Assembly (NCBI GenBank): GCA_022844575.1
Contig: JALHLL010000157.1
Coordinates: forward strand, 1 to 8,499
DNA length: 8,499 nt
Origin: a bacterium
GTDB taxonomy: Bacteria; Bacteroidota; Ignavibacteria; Kapaibacteriales; UBA961
Direction: 5' to 3'
Positions within the stretch are counted from its first letter, which is position 1. Every line of letters starts with the position of its first letter. Made by a program: the position numbers and the translations under genes. The notes under the pieces were generated by a model. The model did not search any database and had not been told where the DNA came from. It saw only the letters and a program-made list of their open reading frames with translations. Positions 1-7,600 of the stretch are shown here, in pieces.

Positions 1-915
1 GCCATACTCAAAGGGGCGTATTCGTTTAATATTCCAAGTATGAAAAAATTCATGGCATAATAACCCCAATACGTGAATATATGAATTAGGGTTTTGGAAA
101 GAACTCGGATCAGCCGCACTCACATTACTTCTCAAATGTTCCAAACCACCTCTCTGACCTTCTGCAACCAAAAGAATAAATACATATCTATCATAGGGTA
201 ATTCACCCCAAAAAATGTATTGAGCTTCAACGATTTTTTTTATGTCGGCGACTAAGGAATCAATATTTATTTCATGTTTGGAGATAATTGCAACTTCATG
301 CTCGGAATTTTGCAACTTAAACATTCTTTTCTCATGATTACCTATTTCTATAGGTGAATCCGCTACTATATGGTACGATAAAGCCCCGAGAACGATAGGT
401 TCGTTTTCCTCAAAAGAGGGTTTAGTTGGTGAAAGCGATGTTGTGATATTTTTCCATTTATTCCTATCATGATAAAAATAGATATGGTGTATTTCTTCCA
501 TTCGTTCTTCAACAAACATCAGACAAGCGGCGGGGACAATAAAAGCATGGTTGCGATTCACATGAGAAGTTCTCACACCCAAATCATTTGCATAATATAG
601 ATAATGCACATTTACCGTCGTAGTTTCCGGACAAGATACCTCTAAACGATTTTTTGTTAACCAATTCATAGTTAGCGGCTTACTATCTTCATCAGTACAA
701 TATACATTTCCCTGATGCTGATTCATGTCGCGTACTTTATAACTACCGGGTATCCACACTGGCATTCCGACAATAATGGAACTTCGTACACAGTTAAGTA
801 TTTCCATTCTTACGGTAATAAGGTGTTGCGTAGATTTTTCAAATGAAATATGATATCGAATATCAGCTACTGTATTTAATAATTGTTCGTCTCTTTGTTC
901 AATCGTAAATTTCAT
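1..915 (-). CDS. M61 family glycyl aminopeptidase, C-terminus cut by window edge
   Basis: This open frame has 305 codons from an ATG at 915-913 and runs off the left edge with no stop. The N-terminal part is the beta-rich domain of M61 peptidases, with the hallmark PVWIPGSY at residues 52-59. A GGLEH motif follows in the region leading into the catalytic domain. The zinc-binding HEFFH is at residues 288-292, followed by TWNIKRIRP, which is close to the M61 consensus. H288, H292 and the catalytic E289 are present; the third zinc ligand and the C-terminal PDZ domain usual in the family (about 600 residues in full) would lie outside the window. By family it is a metallo-aminopeptidase that prefers N-terminal Gly or Ala. 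No signal peptide is visible, so a cytoplasmic location is inferred. It starts 8 nt after the stop of the J-like gene, with no Shine-Dalgarno sequence, which suggests co-transcription and perhaps coupled translation. Confidence 0.92.
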   Translation of the reverse strand, partial: MKFTIEQRDEQLLNTVADIRYHISFEKSTQHLITVRMEILNCVRSSIIVGMPVWIPGSYKVRDMNQHQGNVYCTDEDSKPLTMNWLTKNRLEVSCPETTTVNVHYLYYANDLGVRTSHVNRNHAFIVPAACLMFVEERMEEIHHIYFYHDRNKWKNITTSLSPTKPSFEENEPIVLGALSYHIVADSPIEIGNHEKRMFKLQNSEHEVAIISKHEINIDSLVADIKKIVEAQYIFWGELPYDRYVFILLVAEGQRGGLEHLRSNVSAADPSSFQNPNSYIHVLGLLCHEFFHTWNIKRIRPFEYG

Positions 916-923
916 AATTATAT

Positions 924-1832
924 TTATCTGTGTCCGAAATAAGTATTCTCAGAAAACGATTCATCGAATTCCTGATGATTATTGGTCTGCTTAGTGTCTT
1001 TTGTAGGATGTATTTGCCCCGTCAGTTCTTTGTATCGTATTTGCGTTTGTTTTATTTCACTATCGTTCTTTTCAATCGTTCTTTTAAAATTCAGACGATG
1101 TGAGTTTATCCAAATTTCGTCTTTAAGTTCTTTTTCCAAAGTAAACGGTTCCTGCTGAAGTAATTTCTCTACCTTTTTCTTTTCGTACTCGACTTTTTTA
1201 GTCAAATCTTTTTTTATACTTAAAAGCTGATCGATATTATCGCAATTTATTATATCTTCCGAAAATTTCTCTTCTGAGCCCGCTAACATCTCGTACAAGG
1301 AATGTAATGTTCTACTATCCTTATTTGTATAAGCTTCTTGAGTTCTTTGCCACATTTTTTGGGTAAAATCCGTTACATTATTATAATCGGGATGTAATTT
1401 TTTTACGAGAAAACGATACATTTTTGGAATTTCACTATCCTTAAATTCATTATTCGTTTTTTTTGAACTTTTGGACGTATTTCTATCCATGAATTCATTC
1501 ATCCGTTCATAAAAACGCTCGAATTCTTTGTCAACAAGAGTATTAACGGCAGAAATAATTTCGGGAGTCAGTTTTTCACCCCGACTCGCTTTTATAGTAA
1601 GCAACTCGACCCTTCTTTGTATATCTGAGAGTTGTAACGATTGATTTTGAATTTCAATTTCAAATTCTCTGAAGTTAGAATCATACAATGCGAGTAAATG
1701 AGGTTTTATTTCGGTATTGTATACATACCATTGTTCAAGTGTATTTTTCAACACTTTTCTTAATTCCGCTATATCCGAAATCAGGTTTTCTATAATGCGC
1801 GTAGTCGTGATTTGATGTTGATGTTCGCTCAT
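924..1832 (-). CDS. Coiled-coil protein with central J-domain-like (HPD) segment
   Basis: This 302-residue protein, counted from the ATG at 1832-1830, has three parts. Residues about 10-118 are charged, helical and probably coiled coil. Residues about 134-186 resemble the core of a J domain: a helix (MYRFLVKKL), an HPD tripeptide at 147-149, and a second helix with WQRTQEAY followed by a leucine-patterned segment ending LYEML. Residues about 200-270 are lysine- and glutamate-rich helix, probably a second coiled coil, followed by a polar tail. Helix I of a classical J domain is not recognisable. HPD is the motif by which J proteins stimulate DnaK-type ATPases, so a co-chaperone or scaffold role is an inference. 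There is no signal peptide or membrane segment. A GTG at 1838-1836 overlapping the upstream TGA would add two residues; I prefer the ATG. Its GC looks lower than that of its neighbours, partly because it is rich in Lys, Asn and Ile. The precise function is not recognised. Confidence 0.85.
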   Translation of the reverse strand: MSEHQHQITTTRIIENLISDIAELRKVLKNTLEQWYVYNTEIKPHLLALYDSNFREFEIEIQNQSLQLSDIQRRVELLTIKASRGEKLTPEIISAVNTLVDKEFERFYERMNEFMDRNTSKSSKKTNNEFKDSEIPKMYRFLVKKLHPDYNNVTDFTQKMWQRTQEAYTNKDSRTLHSLYEMLAGSEEKFSEDIINCDNIDQLLSIKKDLTKKVEYEKKKVEKLLQQEPFTLEKELKDEIWINSHRLNFKRTIEKNDSEIKQTQIRYKELTGQIHPTKDTKQTNNHQEFDESFSENTYFGHR

Positions 1833-1834
1833 AC

Positions 1835-3946
1835 TCACTCACTTACAAGATCATTTTTCGAAGTTCTTGCAACAATCATTTCAGCTATGGCACATAATAA
1901 AACCATAAATAAACATTCTTTCCACAGCTCAGTACCTGTTCTTGCTAATGCAACGTTTCTTGCAATATTGGATGTTTCATCAATGATACTCACCTTAACA
2001 TCTTTTTCACAATTTGCTTCGATTATTTCTTTCAAATTTTCGTCCGAAATATATGTCAAATGTCCTTCATCGGCAGGTGAATTAACTGTAAAACCGCATA
2101 CAGGTTTTCCATCGGAAAAAACCGAATATGAACCTGATATTTTTGCATCACCTAAAGGTAGCATACCGCCGCCGGGATACTGTGCAGCGGCAGAAACGGT
2201 AGATACACCAAGTGGATCCGTCACGGAAAATGTACCACCGGAATTATAGTTCTTAGGTAAAGGCAGTAAAATCGTTTCATCAGTACTATAATTTCGCCCA
2301 ACATTCTCCGCTTGCGATAAATATTGAACACTCCGCACTACAAGCGCAGGGAAAATAGGTAATTGAACTAAATTACTCCATTCATTTGTCGCAGGCAATC
2401 CGCAACAGATCATTTTACCTTTTCCGATATGCCTTTCTGAAATAATAGCACCTTCGGCGATAGACAAAATAGGTGTACCGCCACTTAGTACTCTTGCTTT
2501 ATTTATCATATAATCGCCAATAGTTGGATTTTGATTATTAGTACCCGATTTTATGATTGTTGAAAATAAAGGATGTCTCTTATCTAATGTACTGATTGTT
2601 AAAGGTTGATTTTTCTGAGCAACTACCTCTTTTATTTCACCGAAACCGAATAAGTTTAATTGCGAACTTATCAGCTGAGTACTTATTTTGGTATCGGTAA
2701 AATACAATAGTCCCCCTCCCTCTTCCACAAACTGCTGTAATCGTGCTAATAGATTATTATCGGATATAAACTCGGTAACAATAATACATTGAACGTCGTT
2801 CCAATCAGTCGAACCCATTGTCTGACTTGAAAGATATTGCTCAGATGTACGTAATGAACCCGATAAATTTTCGGCAGCTTTTAAGGCAACATCTGCAAAT
2901 ACCACATTGTTCTGACTTCCTAAAATTGCAACCTTTGGTGATGGGGGTATGTAAATAGTAAAGTATCTTTTATTATCAGCTACCAATACATCATTTTCAG
3001 TCTCAATAGTTCCTCGAATTATACCATCCGCATCGGGTATAGCTGAAAAAATAACTTTTCTAACCTCGTTTTTCGATAAATCAACGGATTTTTGGGCTAC
3101 TCTTCTATCATTAAAAAGGCAACTGACGAGAATACCTTGTATATCTTTATCATTTGCATTACGAAGAGTTGCTTCTATTTCAATTGGTTTATTTTTCTGT
3201 AGAAAGGAGTTAACAATTCTCACCGAATCAACTGAAATATTATTGCCTATATTCTCACCATTCGTACCAATAGGTATGAGGTAGATGCCGATTCCCTTTT
3301 TGAATAATATTGTTGAGTCGGAATTTTGTTGTTTGATACTATTTGATTGACCATCTGTAAGGACGAATACTTCTTTCCCGATATTATTTGAGGGTTCAAT
3401 AAGCATACTTGCATATTTCATCGCCTTTGTTAAATCGAATCTGCCGCCCGTTTGTTGTAACTTCTCAATATCTTGTCTTGCTAATGCAAAGTTGGAGGTC
3501 AATGCCGCTCTCGAATTATCGGAAAAAGAACTTGAAGAGATAACAGCAATTTCATCACCTTCTTTTAGTGCATTAATGATAGATGAAGCAATATTTTTTG
3601 CTTGTACAAATCTATTTCCGCGACCATCCGAAACATTCATACTTGCCGAATTATCAATAATAATGACAGCACTTGTTTTGGCATGAGTGCCAAGCACAGG
3701 CAAAGAACTTTGAATTGTAGGTCTGGCAAATGCCAAAACAATAAATGTAATCAGTAAAGTACGTAATATTAAAAGTATAATTCTCTTAATTTTCAACTTA
3801 CGAATACTTGTTTTCTTTAGTTCTTTTAAAAATCTTAATGTACTGAACTCTATAGGTTTTGATTTACGTAAATTAAATAAATGCAACAACAATGGTATTG
3901 ATGAAGCAAGAAGACCTAATAAAACAAGTGGATTCAGGAATGTCAT
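1835..3946 (-). CDS. BatA-type vWA-domain inner-membrane protein
   Basis: This 703-residue protein has the architecture of BatA-like aerotolerance-type proteins. The N-terminus carries two membrane segments (about 4-24 and 55-76) around a basic loop with the family pattern FSTLRFL. A vWA domain spans about 92-230 with an intact metal-ion-dependent adhesion site: D98-N-S100-A-S102, T173 and T197-D198-G199. A beta-sandwich-like region follows (about 240-330). Residues about 336-545 look like a glutamine-amidotransferase-like fold (VAILGS, then FVEEGGGLLYFTD), with no catalytic role evident. A final membrane helix at about 675-693 is preceded by ELW and ends in R, as is usual in this family. By family it is a metal-dependent protein-interaction scaffold in the inner membrane; the substrate is unknown. 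The usual partners, a MoxR ATPase and a DUF58 protein, are not in the window. The start has no Shine-Dalgarno sequence and lies 33 nt after the malic enzyme stop. Its TGA abuts the J-like gene. Confidence 0.9.
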   Translation of the reverse strand: MTFLNPLVLLGLLASSIPLLLHLFNLRKSKPIEFSTLRFLKELKKTSIRKLKIKRIILLILRTLLITFIVLAFARPTIQSSLPVLGTHAKTSAVIIIDNSASMNVSDGRGNRFVQAKNIASSIINALKEGDEIAVISSSSFSDNSRAALTSNFALARQDIEKLQQTGGRFDLTKAMKYASMLIEPSNNIGKEVFVLTDGQSNSIKQQNSDSTILFKKGIGIYLIPIGTNGENIGNNISVDSVRIVNSFLQKNKPIEIEATLRNANDKDIQGILVSCLFNDRRVAQKSVDLSKNEVRKVIFSAIPDADGIIRGTIETENDVLVADNKRYFTIYIPPSPKVAILGSQNNVVFADVALKAAENLSGSLRTSEQYLSSQTMGSTDWNDVQCIIVTEFISDNNLLARLQQFVEEGGGLLYFTDTKISTQLISSQLNLFGFGEIKEVVAQKNQPLTISTLDKRHPLFSTIIKSGTNNQNPTIGDYMINKARVLSGGTPILSIAEGAIISERHIGKGKMICCGLPATNEWSNLVQLPIFPALVVRSVQYLSQAENVGRNYSTDETILLPLPKNYNSGGTFSVTDPLGVSTVSAAAQYPGGGMLPLGDAKISGSYSVFSDGKPVCGFTVNSPADEGHLTYISDENLKEIIEANCEKDVKVSIIDETSNIARNVALARTGTELWKECLFMVLLCAIAEMIVARTSKNDLVSE

Positions 3947-3979
3947 GGTGATATTGTTACAATGAACAGTGGTGTATTT

Positions 3980-5290
3980 TTAGAACAGACTCATTACTTT
4001 TTCAATTACTTTATCATGTACTTTCGAGTGAAAGATACTCGGCACCAATTCACCCGGCCGTGCCAAATCCGAGATAGCTTGTGCGGCTGCAATTTTCATG
4101 GGACTTGAAATTTCCTTTGCTCTCACGGAAAGTGCCGCCTTAAATAAACCCGGAAATGCCAGTGCATTATTAACACTTTGACCATCGGCGGCATAAGACG
4201 CTCCGGCATCGAGTGCATCATCAGGCAAAATCTCAGGAACGGGGTTCGATAATGATAAAATTATCTGTCCTTTTCTTACCATTTCTTTTGTGATCAAACC
4301 GACAACACCTGTAGTTGCTATAATTACATCCGCTTTTTCCATAATGGAAGGTAGGTTTCCTTCTTTACCACCATAATCTACAAGACGTTTTCTTGCTTCC
4401 TCACCCGGATCTGTTCCGATTACCGAAAAGCCATAATCAATAAGTAATTTTGCAATACCGAATCCCGCAGCTCCGAGACCTAATTGACCAAAAATCAAAT
4501 TGTTGTTTCCTTCTTGTCCGGTTGCTCTAAGGGCGCTGATAACGGCTGCCAGCAAAACTGTTGCGGTTCCGTGCTGATCATCGTGCATAACAGGTTGTTG
4601 CAAACGTCTAATCAATTCAGATTCAATGAAAAAACAATCGGGTGTACGAATATCCTCCAAATGAATACCACCGAAAGTCGGTGCAATTTTCTCGACAATA
4701 TCAACAAATTCATGTGGGTCTTTTGTATCTACGAGAATAGGCGTTGCGCTTATACCTACGAATTGATCATAGAGTACGGATTTTCCTTCCATTACCGGCA
4801 TTGCAGCCCTAACGCCGATATCCCCAAGCCCAAGAACTCGCGTACCATTTGTAAAAATTCCGACGCTATTACTGATATTCGTATATATCAAAGCGGCTTC
4901 CGGCTCTTCTTGTATCTTTTTGCATACCCTTGCAACACCCGGAGTATAGATATAACGTAAATCTTCAGGTTTATCTAAATTCTTTACCCTTGTTGTCCTG
5001 ATTTTTCCGCCTTTATGCCTTTCGAGAACAATATCCTTTATTTCTATAATCTCAACTTTTGTTCTTTCAAGCATTGCTCTCCGAACTTTATCCAAATGAT
5101 CGGAATCATATACGGAAACAGTTATTTCTCTGAAAGAGTTTTCTTTTCCTATAAAGAGCGTTTTAATATCACCCACCAAGGCACCTTCAGCACCGATTAC
5201 GGAGAGTAAGAAACCTAATGAGCCGGGCCTGTGAGGGCTTTTGACCAGAAAAATATAATCCTGATCCGGGAATCGTGGTCTTATTGTCAT
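3980..5290 (-). CDS. Malic enzyme with N-terminal ACT domain, probably NAD-dependent
   Basis: By family it converts malate to pyruvate and CO2 by oxidative decarboxylation in the cytoplasm. The 436-residue protein begins with an ACT-like regulatory domain (about 11-90, with HRPGSLGFLLSVIG), then the malic enzyme fold. Catalytic and binding residues are visible: Y115 in YIYTPGVA, K170 in PVMEGK, the metal ligands E212-D213 in HLEDI and D237-D238 in HDDQHGTA. A Rossmann nucleotide-binding loop, G271-L-G273-A-A-G276, is followed by an acidic residue, D294, at the end of strand 2, which favours NAD over NADP. The substrate-side motifs SNPVPE (348-353) and NN (374-375) are also present. Bacterial enzymes often have Lys in the AGKPVMEGK stretch; here that residue is M164, but this is not the catalytic lysine. 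The ACT domain suggests allosteric control by a small ligand such as an amino acid (inference). It starts 17 nt after the OmpA gene stop with only a weak purine-rich leader. Confidence 0.93.
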   Translation of the reverse strand: MTIRPRFPDQDYIFLVKSPHRPGSLGFLLSVIGAEGALVGDIKTLFIGKENSFREITVSVYDSDHLDKVRRAMLERTKVEIIEIKDIVLERHKGGKIRTTRVKNLDKPEDLRYIYTPGVARVCKKIQEEPEAALIYTNISNSVGIFTNGTRVLGLGDIGVRAAMPVMEGKSVLYDQFVGISATPILVDTKDPHEFVDIVEKIAPTFGGIHLEDIRTPDCFFIESELIRRLQQPVMHDDQHGTATVLLAAVISALRATGQEGNNNLIFGQLGLGAAGFGIAKLLIDYGFSVIGTDPGEEARKRLVDYGGKEGNLPSIMEKADVIIATTGVVGLITKEMVRKGQIILSLSNPVPEILPDDALDAGASYAADGQSVNNALAFPGLFKAALSVRAKEISSPMKIAAAQAISDLARPGELVPSIFHSKVHDKVIEKVMSLF

Positions 5291-5307
5291 ACACTAAACT
5301 TTCTTTC

Positions 5308-6189
5308 TTATTTAATTGCTTCCATAATTGCATCCAAACGGGGTGTAATGATTATCTCCGTTCTTCTGTTTGATGCTCTTGCCTCTTGAGTATCCCCTGC
5401 CATAACCGGAAAGAACTCGCTTCTTCCTGATGCAATGATTTTCTTAGGATCGACACCGCCTGTTTCTACAAGATAACGTGCAACCTCAGTAGATCGTAAA
5501 ACACTTAAGTCCCAATTATCGGCAAAACGATTACTTCCTCTTATTTGAGCATTGTCGGTATGCCCTTCTACTGTTATCGTTATATCATCTTGTGTGTTCA
5601 ATGCACTTGCGATAAAGGTTAGCGCCTCCTGTCCTTTTTTATCAATATCTGTACTGCCCGATTTAAACAATAATTTATTAGACATTGAAACATATACCTT
5701 CCCATCTTTCATTTGGACTTCCAAACCGTTATTTCCGAAACCGACAAGTGCTTTAAGTATTTTTTCACGAACCATATTCATTACTGAATCTCGCTCTTTA
5801 AGCCGCTTTTGTAAGGCTATTACTTTCTTTTCTCTTAGTAAAAGGTCTTTTCGTATATCCTCAAGTTGCGCCGTTAAGTTTGCATTATCTTCTGTTGAGT
5901 TTGAGGATAACATTGCATACTTTTGCTCACACTCGGCTTTCTCTTTTTGCAGTTTATCAATATCCGATTTTAAAGCTTGAATATTTGTCTCTTTTGAACG
6001 GAGGTTCTGCTGAAGATCTGCTTTTTGCACATTGATTTGTTTATAGAGTACATTCAATGAATCGCGGCTTTTTATTGCTGCATCAAAATGCTCTTGAGAT
6101 ATACCACAGCCTTCCAATAAGAATGAGACTACAATTAATACGAAAACCGTATTAAGTATTCTTGCGCATTGTTGACCGCTATTTTTCAT
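5308..6189 (-). CDS. OmpA-domain outer-membrane lipoprotein with coiled coil
   Basis: This protein of 293 residues, from the ATG at 6189-6187, has a lipoprotein signal peptide: basic start, hydrophobic stretch about 11-24, then lipobox L25-E26-G27-C28. The Glu at -2 is unusual for a lipobox. Residues about 33-133 form a long heptad-rich coiled coil. The C-terminal OmpA/MotB-like domain (about 145-285) has LLFKSGSTDI, GHTDN (209-213), NWDLSVLRS (225-233) and NRRTEI (274-279). D212 and R276 sit at the positions that contact diaminopimelate in the family. It probably tethers the outer membrane to peptidoglycan from the periplasm. No surface-export signal of the Bacteroidota type (Lys followed by acidic residues) follows the Cys. 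An upstream in-frame ATG at 6210 would add seven residues, but it has no Shine-Dalgarno sequence, whereas the ATG at 6189 has AGAAGG at an 8-nt spacing. It lies 31 nt after the OstA-like gene. Confidence 0.92.
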   Translation of the reverse strand: MKNSGQQCARILNTVFVLIVVSFLLEGCGISQEHFDAAIKSRDSLNVLYKQINVQKADLQQNLRSKETNIQALKSDIDKLQKEKAECEQKYAMLSSNSTEDNANLTAQLEDIRKDLLLREKKVIALQKRLKERDSVMNMVREKILKALVGFGNNGLEVQMKDGKVYVSMSNKLLFKSGSTDIDKKGQEALTFIASALNTQDDITITVEGHTDNAQIRGSNRFADNWDLSVLRSTEVARYLVETGGVDPKKIIASGRSEFFPVMAGDTQEARASNRRTEIIITPRLDAIMEAIK

Positions 6190-6197
6190 AATATGTA

Positions 6198-6203
6198 CCT
6201 TCT
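6198..6203 (-). promoter_or_regulatory. Ribosome binding site that decides the OmpA lipoprotein start
   Basis: On the minus strand AGAAGG lies 8 nt upstream of the ATG at 6189-6187. The alternative in-frame ATG at 6210-6208 has nothing comparable upstream, so this site favours the shorter 293-residue protein and a conventional lipoprotein signal peptide. Confidence 0.65.
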
Positions 6204-6219
6204 TATTCATTGATAAGAA
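6200..6219 (-). promoter_or_regulatory. Possible small hairpin overlapping the OmpA ribosome binding site
   Basis: A perfect 7-bp inverted repeat (TTCTTAT / ATAAGAA) encloses a 6-nt loop. It begins two bases after the TAA stop of the OstA-like gene. Its 3' arm covers the first four bases of the AGAAGG ribosome binding site of the OmpA gene, and its loop contains the alternative ATG. The stem has only one G-C pair, so it is weak and could be chance. If real, a ribosome terminating on the upstream gene would melt it, coupling OmpA translation to OstA-like translation. There is no U-tract, so it is not an intrinsic terminator. Confidence 0.3.
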
Positions 6220-6220
6220 T

Positions 6221-7600
6221 TTAGTTCTGAGTTTCTGAGTCTATCACAGTACCATTTTTTACCCTCTTACGGGTGTACAAACGCTCTAGCATTTTCATTT
6301 TTTTAGGTTTGTTTTCCATGCGTTTGTAATTCGGCAGAGAATATTCTTTTTCTTTTTCGAACAAAACACTTTCGGGATAAACATCACCAACAACAGCACC
6401 AAGCCAATATATTTGCTCCGGTTTGTTTTTTACAATATTGATTCTTATACTATCCGCACTGTTTCTGGCTGCCCCGTCCGGTTCATTATCCGTGAGCATA
6501 AAGTATAAACTTTTCGCATCGCCCTTAGAAAATATCTGCCTAATACTATCTTCATTCACCATCACGTGTAGAAAATCACCACTTAATTGATTTATACGGT
6601 TTCGATGGCTCGTATCATCTCTTGAAGTAGAGAAAGCGTTCTTATATGCGCGAATCTCCCGCAATTTCTTTTTTTGCATTCGTATAACAATAGAATCAGC
6701 AAGAATTTGCGTTGAATCAGTCCAGACCACCGGAAGACTTTGCAGAATAATCGTTTCTTTCATATTATCGAAAAATGCTTTCGATGCCTTTGCAAATAAA
6801 CTACCCCTTAAAATTTCAACACTATCATGCGCAATGTATAGGTCTTGTTTATCACTATACGATTCCATCCATTCGGAAATTATCATTGAACTGTCAAGTC
6901 GAAACCGAGCATAGGTTACATTCAACGTATCCTTTGTTTTTACCTCGATATTGGTCGTATCTATATTTATCGTATCCACCTTCAGCAAAAATGCTTTTCC
7001 CTTTACTAAAGAGTATTCCTTGTCCGGATAATGAAAGACAGAATCACCGGCCAATATCGCATTTGTAGTTTTACCCGAAAGTATAACGTTTCCTTGTGCG
7101 AAACTATTGCGTGTCTTACGTTCATACCTTGCTGTGTCCGATTCAATAATAACGGTATCATCCTCAAGACGTACATTATTAAAAAAATCAGCGACATTCG
7201 ACTTCATAGAGTATATACCCTGTTCGGCTTTTAATGTGGTTTTTCTATCTACTATCGTAACACCTTGTGTACCATAAGCCAATTTTTGATTACCATCATA
7301 ATCGGCTCTTGGTCCGGTCATCGTAACCGTACCCTGTACTATCTTTACATTTCCAATAAGTTCGGCTCGATTCTCTGATAAATACTGAATTGCTCTATCG
7401 CACCACACATGTACATTACCTTGCTGAAGCCGAACATTTCCAACAAGTTCACGCTGAACACTTGAGAGTGTATCCCTGCCTATTAAACTATCCGCATATT
7501 TCAGAATAATAGGTTCGCCGGTTTGAGCCGAAGACCCAACCGTGAAACAAACAAAAAGTATAAAAACGGAAAGAGTATTATATACTTTAAGTGAAGTCAT
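6221..7600 (-). CDS. OstA/LptA-like exported protein
   Basis: This 459-residue protein has a clear Sec signal peptide (about 1-25, ending SSA before Q26), so it is periplasmic or outer-membrane-associated. It carries the repeating beta-strand pattern of the OstA/LptA fold: a GNV-type strand followed by a D-x-A-x-Y strand, at about 51-102 (GNVRLQQGNV, GNVKIVQGTV), again at about 154-175 (SDTARYERK, then QGNVILSG), and weaker copies later. The C-terminal third (about 339-401) has the strand series typical of Bacteroidota OstA-like proteins, ending in a basic tail. By family it may bridge LPS from the inner-membrane transporter to the outer-membrane translocon; that role is inferred from the fold. 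It overlaps the deacetylase gene by 14 nt and has the strongest Shine-Dalgarno sequence in the window. No LptB, LptC or LptD gene is in the window. Confidence 0.85.
   Translation of the reverse strand: MTSLKVYNTLSVFILFVCFTVGSSAQTGEPIILKYADSLIGRDTLSSVQRELVGNVRLQQGNVHVWCDRAIQYLSENRAELIGNVKIVQGTVTMTGPRADYDGNQKLAYGTQGVTIVDRKTTLKAEQGIYSMKSNVADFFNNVRLEDDTVIIESDTARYERKTRNSFAQGNVILSGKTTNAILAGDSVFHYPDKEYSLVKGKAFLLKVDTINIDTTNIEVKTKDTLNVTYARFRLDSSMIISEWMESYSDKQDLYIAHDSVEILRGSLFAKASKAFFDNMKETIILQSLPVVWTDSTQILADSIVIRMQKKKLREIRAYKNAFSTSRDDTSHRNRINQLSGDFLHVMVNEDSIRQIFSKGDAKSLYFMLTDNEPDGAARNSADSIRINIVKNKPEQIYWLGAVVGDVYPESVLFEKEKEYSLPNYKRMENKPKKMKMLERLYTRKRVKNGTVIDSETQN

Noticed and set aside
1812..2249. A 145-codon plus-strand open frame
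   Set aside because: It is antisense to the C-terminal part of the vWA gene and has no recognisable domain or ribosome binding site.
3953..3963. A short palindrome (ATTGT-T-ACAAT) in the gap before the vWA gene
   Set aside because: With 5-bp arms in AT-rich sequence it is expected by chance, and nothing else marks it as an operator.
4484..4960. A 158-codon plus-strand open frame
   Set aside because: It lies entirely inside the malic enzyme gene, whose motifs are intact on the other strand. Its translation is Cys- and Asn-rich with no recognisable domain, so it is an antisense shadow.
5552..5980. A 142-codon plus-strand open frame rich in Ser and Phe
   Set aside because: It is the antisense of the coiled-coil and OmpA region. 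The Ser/Phe bias is what reverse-strand Lys/Glu codons produce.
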